Below are positions 1 to 5,632 of a stretch of 6,842 nucleotides of DNA, piece after piece. The DNA lies in assembly GCA_944384285.1 (NCBI GenBank), contig CALWSX010000014.1:1-6842 (forward strand), in the 5' to 3' direction. Numbering within the stretch: the stretch's first letter is position 1; every line of letters begins with the position of its first letter. The notes under the pieces are model-generated. The model was not told where the DNA came from, ran no database searches, and worked only from the letters and a program-made list of their open reading frames with translations. Origin of the DNA: an uncultured Lachnospiraceae bacterium. GTDB lineage: Bacteria; Bacillota; Clostridia; Lachnospirales; Anaerotignaceae. A program made the position numbers and the translations under genes.

Positions 1-1
1 A

Positions 2-1033
2 TCTTTAAACGAAGAAAAAACAGATTTAACAGAAATATCGGAAAATATTGAAGAAGTTAAACCGGTAAAAAAAGGTAAATCTAAATTAATAATTTCACTT
101 GTTCTTCTTATAATTGTAATAATAGCAGCAGTAGTTTTTGTACCAAAATTTTTAAACGGAAACTCAAATAACAATTCCACAAAAAATTCGGGTGCAGATA
201 TTTCTGCAAACAAAGATAATGAAGATTATGAAAAAGATACAAATAAAAATTCAAATGGTAAAATAATAAGAAATGATAAGAATAATAAAGTAAAACCAAG
301 CGAATGGACAAAAGAAATAAATGTGACAACACCTTCGGACAATGTAACATTTAATGCGGTATTTTATGAAGATGAAGAAGGCAAATGCCTAATTAGAATT
401 GATGAGGTACAAAAATTTGTTCCAAATGCCAAGTATTTTTCTTTTGAAGGTACTCCAAATATAGGAAACGAAATAGATAATTATATTAACGACAGCTTCC
501 ATATGGCAATGCTTGTAGGTTCAAACGGAGAAATTGGCAGTGATGATGAATACTCTTATTTATATCCGGGTAAGGAACTTGATAGTACATTTTCTTTATT
601 GGTTTTCGATGATTTAACAAATTTATGTGCATATGGTATCGGAAAATTTGAAAAAGATACTGAAGAAGATGGAGCATATCGATTTGCAATAACAGAGTGT
701 AATTATGATTTTTCACAGCTTTTAGAGTATAATATAGAGAGATTTTATTCTTCTGATTATAATTTACAAGAATATATTCCACATACAGAAGTAAAAGAAG
801 CAGGGGTAAAATATTTTGTGTTCGGATACAATATGCAGAGTAATTATGAATTACAAAAAAATGTACAAATGTTTCATATTTGGAATCAGGCAACTTCTCC
901 TTATGCAGAGTTTTTTATGAGAGATATTTCTGAGTTTGAGAAAAGGGGACCAAGACAGGGAGCTACAAAAATATATTATCTCTTTGATAGAAATAAGGAA
1001 CTTATTGGTTTTACAACAAGAACTGCTACTTAA
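2..1033 (+). CDS. Single-pass membrane protein with Asn-rich linker and unknown exported domain (5' partial)
   Basis: The reading frame is open from base 2 to the TAA at 1031-1033, so the true start lies before the window and 343 residues are visible. A GTG at 323 is in frame but has no ribosome binding site and falls in mid-protein, so it is not the start. Layout in visible numbering: a charged cytoplasmic stretch (1-28), one hydrophobic helix (about 29-47), a low-complexity linker rich in Asn, Lys and Asp (about 52-98), then a mixed globular region (about 100-343) rich in Tyr, Phe and acidic residues. Lys and Ser before the helix suggest the N-terminus is inside and the large domain outside. 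The globular part has three cysteines (129, 209, 233). I do not recognise the domain. Firmicutes have many proteins of this shape that begin with a zinc ribbon, but that part would be outside the window. A terminator directly follows, so this is the last gene of its transcript. Function is unknown. Confidence 0.8.
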   Translation, partial: SLNEEKTDLTEISENIEEVKPVKKGKSKLIISLVLLIIVIIAAVVFVPKFLNGNSNNNSTKNSGADISANKDNEDYEKDTNKNSNGKIIRNDKNNKVKPSEWTKEINVTTPSDNVTFNAVFYEDEEGKCLIRIDEVQKFVPNAKYFSFEGTPNIGNEIDNYINDSFHMAMLVGSNGEIGSDDEYSYLYPGKELDSTFSLLVFDDLTNLCAYGIGKFEKDTEEDGAYRFAITECNYDFSQLLEYNIERFYSSDYNLQEYIPHTEVKEAGVKYFVFGYNMQSNYELQKNVQMFHIWNQATSPYAEFFMRDISEFEKRGPRQGATKIYYLFDRNKELIGFTTRTAT

Positions 1034-1035
1034 AC

Positions 1036-1060
1036 AAAAAGGGCTTTTTAGCCCTTTTTT
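1036..1060 (+). terminator. Intrinsic terminator after the membrane protein gene
   Basis: A 10-bp perfect stem (1036-1045 with 1050-1059; core AAGGGCT/AGCCCTT) has a 4-nt T loop and ends in a run of six T, starting 3 bp after the stop codon. The A-tract before and T-tract after the GC core could let it work in both directions. No minus-strand gene faces it, so its job is to end the upstream transcript and isolate the sigma factor unit. Confidence 0.9.
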
Positions 1061-1155
1061 AATTTTGAAATTTAAAATATAATTAAAAAAATTTTTGTAA
1101 TTTGCAATATTATAGCTTTCTTATTCGTGTATGATATAGAAAGGGTGGTGGTGAT

Positions 1156-1677
1156 ATGGATTTTGAGAAAAAAAAAGAGTATTATTTTTCTCTTTATGAA
1201 AAGCACGTGGATATGGTATACAGGATATGTTATTTTTATCTTGGAAACAGCCATGACGCTGAAGATGCTGTACAAAATATATTTTATAAAATTATAAAAA
1301 AAGAACTGTCATTTAAAGACAGTGAACATGAAAAAGCTTTTTTGATTGTTTGTGCAAAAAATTATTGTAAGGACATAGTTAAGTCATTTTGGATAAAAAA
1401 ACGAGTTGATTATGACGAAATAGTAAATTTGGCTTCAAATAGTGAAAAAGAAATTGATTTGGATTTGACTTATGAAATTATGAATTTACCTTCAAAATAT
1501 AAATTACCATTGTACCTGTATTATTATGAGGGGTATTCAGTAAAAGAAATTTCACATATCTTAGAAGAAAAAGAAACAACTATCCAAACCCATCTATCTC
1601 GTGCAAGGAAAAAACTTAAATTACAAATAGAAAGTGAGGGATATTATAATGAAAAACGACCTAAAGGAGCTGTTTGA
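1156..1677 (+). CDS. ECF-type RNA polymerase sigma factor (sigma-70 family)
   Basis: The 173-residue length fits extracytoplasmic-function sigma factors, which keep only regions 2 and 4. Region 2 spans about residues 10-80. It has the core-polymerase-binding helix around DAEDAVQNIF (34-43) and a CAKNYCKDIV segment (66-75) at the position of the -10 recognition helix. A linker (about 85-105) leads to region 4 (about 107-160): an LPSKYKLPLYL helix, then the helix-turn-helix GYSVKEISHILEEKETTIQTHLSRARKKLK, here spanning 126-155. The start is ATG 1156, preceded by a GGTGG/GGTGAT-like Shine-Dalgarno at 1143-1155. Three GTG triplets inside that site are out of frame. Its stop overlaps the start of the anti-sigma gene, the usual layout for a sigma factor held inactive by its partner at the membrane. 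A run of nine A covers codons 5-7. No promoter upstream (1061-1140) is convincing; TATTAT at 1108 lacks a good -35. Target genes are unknown. Confidence 0.9.
   Translation: MDFEKKKEYYFSLYEKHVDMVYRICYFYLGNSHDAEDAVQNIFYKIIKKELSFKDSEHEKAFLIVCAKNYCKDIVKSFWIKKRVDYDEIVNLASNSEKEIDLDLTYEIMNLPSKYKLPLYLYYYEGYSVKEISHILEEKETTIQTHLSRARKKLKLQIESEGYYNEKRPKGAV
1636..1640 (+). promoter_or_regulatory. Ribosome binding site that fixes the anti-sigma start
   Basis: GAGGG lies 8 nt before ATG 1649 and inside the end of the sigma factor gene. The in-frame GTG at 1634 overlaps this site and has no Shine-Dalgarno of its own, so ATG 1649 is the better start. Placement inside the upstream gene suggests translational coupling of the two proteins. 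Confidence 0.7.
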
Positions 1678-2686
1678 AAATATGAATCCATCAGAAGAAC
1701 AAAAGGCTGATATGTTTAATAATATTTTTTATTCAAATAAAATAGCAAAACCTAAAAAATTACGTGTTAAAAAGGTTATTGCAGTATGTGCTGCAGTTCT
1801 TATATTATCAACAATATCAGTATTTGGATATATGACTACAAAAATTGATCAATATTCTTCTGAAATATATAAATGGAGTACATCAGAACTTGCAAAAAAT
1901 CTTAATATATCGGACACAGATAAAGATATAACGGTTACGGCTGAAAGTGTTTTTGGAGATAACGAAAATTTTTATATTTTATTTTCATTAAGTGATGAAC
2001 AAGGAAATCCTATTAATATGAAATACAATGAAGATGATGTTTATCTTCAAACAAATGATTTTACAGTTCATTTTGATAAAAATGATAGTTATTCAGGAAG
2101 TAACAATGCTTTTGTTGTAAGTGACATAAACGATGGGCGAGTATATTTTGTTATACATGTAGAAACACAAAGAGATGAAGATGAAATTCAAAATATAGGT
2201 CAAAATCTTAATGTAGTGATTAATGGATTATATACTGGAAAACCTACAGATGTGTTTGGATTAAGCCCTGAAAATAATGGTGTTTGGGAATTTGACATTC
2301 CACTTGATTATGAGAATTATGGAAAAGATTATAATTTTAATATTCCATTTGAACATATGGGCAAAACAGTTTATCTTGATAATTTCCATTACTCACCTCT
2401 TGATATAGGGATTCATTTAAGAAGTGAAGATGGAAACCTTAAAGAGTTTATACATTCAGGATTTATGGGAACAATAGGTATGGCAATCGAAACAACAAAA
2501 GGTCGTGTATATCCAATGTCTTCAAATGGTAAAAATGATGGTACAACTGTAGATTTACAATATCCTATGATTAATCTTGGTATAATAAAACCTGAAGAAG
2601 TAAAAGGTATTTATTATTATGAAAAAGAAAGTCCTGATGGAGAAATAATTTATGAAGAATTTATCCCTATTAATATAACAGAATAA
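1649..2686 (+). CDS. Membrane-anchored anti-sigma factor, DUF4179-type
   Basis: 345 residues from ATG 1649. A cytoplasmic segment (1-42), beginning with an amphipathic KNDLKELFENMNPSEEQK stretch, is expected to clamp the sigma factor. A basic patch (KPKKLRVKK, 34-42) precedes one transmembrane helix (about 43-62), giving an inside N-terminus and a large exported C-terminus. The first exported part (about 63-140; SSEIYKWSTSELAKNLNI, then VTAESVFGDNENFYILFSL) resembles DUF4179 proteins, which are typically encoded beside ECF sigma factors in Firmicutes. The C-terminal half (about 220-345, with GKTVYLDNFHYSPLDIGIHL) looks like the beta-rich domain that often follows it (DUF5643-like; this sub-assignment is from memory of the fold pattern). 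There is no zinc-binding HxxxCxxC motif; the only Cys (47) sits in the membrane helix. It overlaps the sigma gene by 29 nt in another frame, and a terminator follows 7 bp after the stop. The signal it senses is unknown. Confidence 0.8.
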   Translation: MKNDLKELFENMNPSEEQKADMFNNIFYSNKIAKPKKLRVKKVIAVCAAVLILSTISVFGYMTTKIDQYSSEIYKWSTSELAKNLNISDTDKDITVTAESVFGDNENFYILFSLSDEQGNPINMKYNEDDVYLQTNDFTVHFDKNDSYSGSNNAFVVSDINDGRVYFVIHVETQRDEDEIQNIGQNLNVVINGLYTGKPTDVFGLSPENNGVWEFDIPLDYENYGKDYNFNIPFEHMGKTVYLDNFHYSPLDIGIHLRSEDGNLKEFIHSGFMGTIGMAIETTKGRVYPMSSNGKNDGTTVDLQYPMINLGIIKPEEVKGIYYYEKESPDGEIIYEEFIPINITE

Positions 2687-2693
2687 AGTTTTT

Positions 2694-2726
2694 AATGAGC
2701 CCGTTTTATTACGGGCTCATTTTTTA
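2694..2726 (+). terminator. Intrinsic terminator of the sigma/anti-sigma operon
   Basis: An 11-bp perfect stem (2694-2704 with 2711-2721; GC core GAGCCCG/CGGGCTC), a 6-nt loop and a T run to 2726 start 7 bp after the anti-sigma stop codon. On the minus strand the 3' flank of the stem is AAAAA rather than T, so this one acts on plus-strand transcripts. Confidence 0.92.
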
Positions 2727-2756
2727 TAATGCTAATTAAAAAAACAGATAATAAAA

Positions 2757-2807
2757 CCCCTCCTATGTTTTATAAATATATTTAAAACATAGGAGGGGAT
2801 ATTTTTT
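2757..2807. terminator. Strong hairpin between convergent genes, probable terminator for the minus-strand gene
   Basis: A 16-bp perfect inverted repeat (2757-2772 with 2783-2798; CCCCTCCTATGTTTTA and its complement) encloses a 10-nt AT loop. On the minus strand the closing GGGG is followed directly by TTTTATTAT and later by seven T, fitting a terminator for the VOC gene, whose stop is 30 bp away. On the plus strand GGGG is followed by ATATTTTTT, so it may back up the plus-strand terminator just before it. Confidence 0.82.
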
Positions 2808-2827
2808 AATAAATAATAAATCGAAAG

Positions 2828-3286
2828 TTATTTCATACAGGCATTTATGAATTTCATAGGTACACCCATACGTTCTGAAACTTGTTCCGGAGTCATTCCA
2901 CTATCTAAGAAACGTTTACAAACGATTTTCATATTTTCTCCGACTTCAATAATATGTTTGTCAGGGTCATAAAATCGAACTACTCTCTGACCCCATGAAT
3001 GTTCTTTGATAGGATGAATATAGTCTATATTAAGGTCTTTGAGTTTCGCTGCAAATTTGTCAAAATCATCTTCTTCAAAATAAAGTTCAAAATTATTGCT
3101 GCCAAATGAAATCTTATTTGTGCCTATAAATTCTTTATATGTTTCAATTGTTTGTAAAGACAAACCGCCTGTTAAAGTTTTGTTTGGTCCAAAATCCATT
3201 ATTACATGGAGTCCAAACACTTTTTTATAAAAATCAACTGACTTGTCTATATCAGTTACTACTAACATGGGATTTTTTAATTTCAT
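2828..3286 (-). CDS. VOC-superfamily protein (glyoxalase/bleomycin-resistance fold) with HTH-like tail
   Basis: 152 residues. The vicinal-oxygen-chelate fold shows as two beta-alpha-beta-beta-beta halves: PMLVVTDIDKSVDFYKKVFGL (6-26) opens the first, and NNFELYFEEDDFDKFAAKL (64-82) leads into the second. WGQRVVRFYDPDKHIIEVGE (98-117) is the classic closing segment of the family. E114 and H91 could be metal or substrate ligands, but the usual N-terminal His is replaced by Asn-Pro (5-6), so a glyoxalase I reaction is not supported. The family includes dioxygenases, isomerases, fosfomycin and bleomycin resistance proteins and many of unknown role; I cannot choose. Residues about 118-152 go past the fold: DSGMTPEQVSERMGVPMKFI has the spacing of a small helix-turn-helix. 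AAAGGAA about 8-10 nt upstream supports the start. It lies downstream of degV on the same strand with a 108-bp gap; co-transcription is possible since no terminator separates them. Confidence 0.87.
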   Translation of the reverse strand: MKLKNPMLVVTDIDKSVDFYKKVFGLHVIMDFGPNKTLTGGLSLQTIETYKEFIGTNKISFGSNNFELYFEEDDFDKFAAKLKDLNIDYIHPIKEHSWGQRVVRFYDPDKHIIEVGENMKIVCKRFLDSGMTPEQVSERMGVPMKFINACMK

Positions 3287-3342
3287 TTTTATGAATTCCT
3301 TTCAAATCAACTAATCCTTAAAATGATTAAAAACATTAAATA

Positions 3343-3351
3343 TTTATATCA
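3343..3351 (-). promoter_or_regulatory. Possible extended -10 promoter for the VOC gene
   Basis: Read on the minus strand this is TGATATAAA, an extended -10 element (TGnTATAAA), about 57 bp before the start codon. No good -35 is visible 16-18 bp upstream, and the surroundings are so AT-rich that chance matches are common. Tentative. Confidence 0.3.
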
Positions 3352-3394
3352 TAAAGTTAGAATATATAAAGTTTATAAATAAAATATTTTTTTT

Positions 3395-4294
3395 TTATGA
3401 TTTATTTAAAATTTTATCAAATTTTTTTATAAAGCAGATTCCTGTTGTAAATGGTCCTGTGTGAGCGGAAATTGTTGCGCCTATTTGTGACCATTCGTAA
3501 ATATCTATATTGGGAAATACAGAAAGAAGATTTTCTTTTAAGAAAGCAGATTCTTCAGGAGTGTTTGTGTTTCCAAATGTAAATACATAGTCATTAGGGT
3601 TTTCATTTGTTTTTATAAAATGTTCTTTTGTGTTGTTTATTAATTTAAGCAGTCCCTTTTTTCTACTTTGACAAATTCCTATTAAATCAATAGCTCCATT
3701 TTTAAGTTCTATAAGTGGTTTTATGTTTAATATTTTCCCAGAAATAACGGCAAGCTTACCTATTCTTCCTCCTTTTTCAAGGTGTTTAAGGGAGCCAACC
3801 ATAAAGAAAATCCTTGCAGAATTAATAAGAGAACTAATATTTTCAACTATTTTGTCGAAAGTAATTCCTGCTTTTTGCATAAGAGAAAGTTGATTGAGTA
3901 AAAGTGCCTGACTTCCGGTTGCACAGCGACTGTCAATAATACATATTTTATTATTTTTGTATGTTTCTTGAAGGATTGAGCAAGCATTCTGAGCAGACTG
4001 AAATGATCCGCTTAATGTTGTAGTAATTGTAAGACAGATTATATCCATTCCTTTTTTTAAATATGGAACAAAAGCATCAATATAGTCATTCACAGAAGGA
4101 AGAGATGTTTTTGGAAAATCATCTTCATTTATTAATTTATCATAGAATTCAGGAAGGCCAATTTCATATATCTCTTTTTTATAATTTTGACCATCAAAAG
4201 ATACATAGAAAGGTATAGTCTCTATACCAAGCCTTTTAATTTCATCAATAGTTAAATCACAAGCACCATCGCTAAAAATTTTATACTCAGACAT
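3395..4294 (-). CDS. DegV-family fatty-acid-binding protein (FakB-like)
   Basis: 299 residues from ATG 4294, slightly longer than the usual 280-290. DegV/FakB proteins bind a fatty acid and, in bacteria with FakA kinase, present it for phosphorylation to acyl-phosphate and entry into phospholipid synthesis; they act in the cytosol. Family motifs appear in order: SDGACDL (8-14), KTSLPSVNDYIDAF (62-75, the TSxPS motif), TTTLSGSFQSAQNA (91-104), CIIDSRCATGSQALL (118-132), SLKHLEKGGRIGK (168-180) and HTGPFTTGI (278-286). By alignment to S. aureus FakB, T63, S95 and H278 should contact the fatty-acid carboxylate. The start at 4294 is chosen over upstream in-frame ATGs (4306, 4327) because GGAGG lies just before it and the predicted transcription start is near 4326. 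It diverges from the yacL operon. No fakA is in the window, and which acyl chain it binds cannot be read from sequence. Confidence 0.93.
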   Translation of the reverse strand: MSEYKIFSDGACDLTIDEIKRLGIETIPFYVSFDGQNYKKEIYEIGLPEFYDKLINEDDFPKTSLPSVNDYIDAFVPYLKKGMDIICLTITTTLSGSFQSAQNACSILQETYKNNKICIIDSRCATGSQALLLNQLSLMQKAGITFDKIVENISSLINSARIFFMVGSLKHLEKGGRIGKLAVISGKILNIKPLIELKNGAIDLIGICQSRKKGLLKLINNTKEHFIKTNENPNDYVFTFGNTNTPEESAFLKENLLSVFPNIDIYEWSQIGATISAHTGPFTTGICFIKKFDKILNKS

Positions 4295-4299
4295 ATAAT

Positions 4300-4304
4300 C
4301 CTCC
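4300..4304 (-). promoter_or_regulatory. Ribosome binding site of the DegV gene
   Basis: On the minus strand GGAGG is followed by ATTAT and ATG (4294-4292), a spacing of 5 nt. The longer in-frame start at 4306 would place this site inside the coding sequence, so it decides the start. Confidence 0.75.
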
Positions 4305-4332
4305 ATAAATAAAAAATTATTATACAAAAGTT

Positions 4333-4361
4333 AATGTATCAGAAAAAAAGATAGGTGTCAA
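4333..4361 (-). promoter_or_regulatory. Sigma-A type promoter of the DegV gene
   Basis: Read on the minus strand: a perfect -35 TTGACA (4361-4356), a 17-bp spacer, and -10 TACATT (4338-4333) preceded by TGA, giving an extended -10. Transcription should start near 4326, leaving an untranslated leader of about 30 nt. This is the best promoter in the window. Confidence 0.82.
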
Positions 4362-4392
4362 TACGATAATTACAAAACATAGTTTTAAAAAA

Positions 4393-4407
4393 CGTGCTAC
4401 GTCGTGC
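4393..4407. repeat. GC-rich CGTGC direct repeat in the divergent spacer
   Basis: CGTGC occurs at 4393-4397 and again at 4403-4407, a 10-bp period that puts both copies on the same face of the helix. 10 of 15 bases are G or C in an otherwise very AT-rich spacer. It sits about 30 bp upstream of the degV -35 and about 70 bp before the proposed yacL -10, where an operator could touch both promoters. It is seen only once, so a regulatory role is inference. Confidence 0.35.
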
Positions 4408-4451
4408 ATATGTTGAATAATATTAGAAATTTAAAAATAATTTAATTTTAT

Positions 4452-4481
4452 TTATAACAATTTGTAATAATTAGATATAAT
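4452..4481 (+). promoter_or_regulatory. Probable promoter of the yacL-ispD-rnhA operon
   Basis: A perfect -10 TATAAT (4476-4481) lies 18 bp after a weak -35 TTATAA (4452-4457). It would give a leader of roughly 85 nt before ATG 4575. I see no strong hairpin or riboswitch-like fold in that leader, only a run of seven T (4490-4496). The AT-rich background lowers confidence. Confidence 0.45.
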
Positions 4482-4558
4482 AAGTGTGCTTTTTTTACTT
4501 GCAATAAATGTAGTATATGGTAAACTTTTATTATTAGATTTACTCTAAAATAAATAAG

Positions 4559-4567
4559 AAAGGAGGT
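4559..4567 (+). promoter_or_regulatory. Strong ribosome binding site of yacL
   Basis: AAAGGAGGT is a near-complete complement of the 16S rRNA tail, 7 nt before ATG 4575. It is the strongest site in the window and fixes the start. Confidence 0.85.
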
Positions 4568-4574
4568 AAAGCAA

Positions 4575-5618
4575 ATGAAAAAAGTGTTTGGGATAGTATT
4601 AAGTTCTATTGTTGCCGCAATTATTTATATTATATTTAGAAATTTATTTAATTTAGAATTTATTACTAAATCTACAGATATTCCTTTTTATATTCCTATT
4701 ATTGTAGCCGTATTTTTAGGTATAGTATTTTTTATAACATTATCTTCGGTCATTACCGACATTATTTTATCAAAATTATCATTTTTTGAAGACAAGATGG
4801 TTAAAATGTCTGTAAAAGAATTAATAGCTGGTGCAGTTGGATGTGTTTCTGGCTTAGCTATAGCAAATTTAGTAGGTATCCCTATAATGGGATATGGTTT
4901 TTTAGGCAGTTTAATCGTGATTATTCTTAATATACTTTTTGGAATTTTAGGTATTAGAGTTGCTACAAGAAAAAAAGACGAAATTAATTTTAAAGGAGAA
5001 AAAAGCAAAAATTCTGTAAAAGGAAGGGCTAAAATTTTAGATACAAGTGCAATTATAGATGGTCGAATAATTGATATTTTGTCTACAGGATTTATAGAAG
5101 GAAAGATTATTATTCCAAACTTTGTTTTGGAAGAGCTTAGACACATAGCAGATTCTTCAGACGCTCTTATAAGGAATAGAGGGCGAAGAGGTCTTGATAT
5201 TTTAAATGAAATGCAAAAAAAACCTTTTATACCGGTTGAAGTAACTGAGTGTCCGCCGGATAAAGAAGTTGAAGTAGATTCAAGACTTTTAAAACTAGCA
5301 TCAAAAATGGATGCTTATGTTGTTACAAACGATTTTAATTTAAACAAAGTTGCAGAGTTTAAAGGTGTAAAAGTTTTAAATGTAAATGATCTTGCAAATG
5401 CAGTTAAGCCTGTGCTTCTTCCAGGTGAAGTAATTGAAGTAGACATCATAAAACAAGGTAAAGAACATTCGCAAGGTATTTCGTATATGAATGATGGTAC
5501 TATGGTTGTTGTAGAAGGTGGAAACAAATATATTGGACAAACTATTATGGTTGTTGTTACAAGCGCACTTCAAACATCGGCAGGAAGAATGATATTTGCA
5601 AGGAAATTTGAACCGTAA
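4575..5618 (+). CDS. yacL: Membrane-anchored PIN/TRAM domain protein, YacL family
   Basis: 347 residues, close to the usual length of the Bacillus YacL family (about 360). The N-terminal part has four hydrophobic helices (about 4-21, 37-64, 83-103, 108-131). A basic linker (132-152) leads to a cytoplasmic PIN nuclease domain (about 153-275) beginning KILDTSAIIDGRIIDIL. Candidate metal-binding acids are D156, E187 (VLEELRHIADSSD), D235 (EVDSRLLKLA) and D253 (VTNDFNLNKVA), the full set expected for PIN RNases. A TRAM RNA-binding domain follows (about 280-345; LPGEVIEVDIIKQGKEHSQGI, then DGTMVVVEGGNKYIGQ). A membrane-tied ribonuclease acting on an unknown RNA is the inference; I know of no established substrate. 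In Bacillus and many clostridia this gene lies next to ispD, often after carD, radA or disA; here it is the first gene, with its own promoter, diverging from degV. ispD starts 14 nt after its stop. Confidence 0.93.
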   Translation: MKKVFGIVLSSIVAAIIYIIFRNLFNLEFITKSTDIPFYIPIIVAVFLGIVFFITLSSVITDIILSKLSFFEDKMVKMSVKELIAGAVGCVSGLAIANLVGIPIMGYGFLGSLIVIILNILFGILGIRVATRKKDEINFKGEKSKNSVKGRAKILDTSAIIDGRIIDILSTGFIEGKIIIPNFVLEELRHIADSSDALIRNRGRRGLDILNEMQKKPFIPVEVTECPPDKEVEVDSRLLKLASKMDAYVVTNDFNLNKVAEFKGVKVLNVNDLANAVKPVLLPGEVIEVDIIKQGKEHSQGISYMNDGTMVVVEGGNKYIGQTIMVVVTSALQTSAGRMIFARKFEP

Positions 5619-5623
5619 TTTTT

Positions 5624-5628
5624 GGAGG
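5624..5628 (+). promoter_or_regulatory. Ribosome binding site of ispD
   Basis: GGAGG lies only 4 nt before ATG 5633, closer than the usual 6-9 nt. It sits in the 14-nt gap after the yacL stop, so terminating ribosomes can re-initiate here. It fixes the ispD start. Confidence 0.7.
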
Positions 5629-5632
5629 ATAA

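Noticed and set aside
486..893. 135-codon open frame on the minus strand
   Set aside because: It lies wholly inside the membrane protein gene, has a low-complexity Leu/Tyr/His-rich translation, and has no ribosome binding site.
1095..1135. TTGTAA/TTGCAA with TATGAT as a promoter for the sigma factor
   Set aside because: The spacings (22 bp or more) are wrong, and the start site would fall at the Shine-Dalgarno sequence; an autoregulated ECF promoter could not be recognised either.
1072..1275. 67-codon minus-strand open frame over the sigma factor start
   Set aside because: The AT-rich sequence yields a hydrophobic Ile/Lys-rich translation by chance, and it overlaps a clear sigma factor.
4482..4574. 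Possible riboswitch or attenuator in the yacL leader
   Set aside because: No GC-containing stems or conserved aptamer motifs are visible; the T run lacks a hairpin before it.
4688..5146. 152-codon open frame on the minus strand opposite yacL
   Set aside because: It mirrors the YacL codons, its product is Ile/Pro/Ser-rich without motifs, and the plus-strand frame has complete PIN/TRAM residues.
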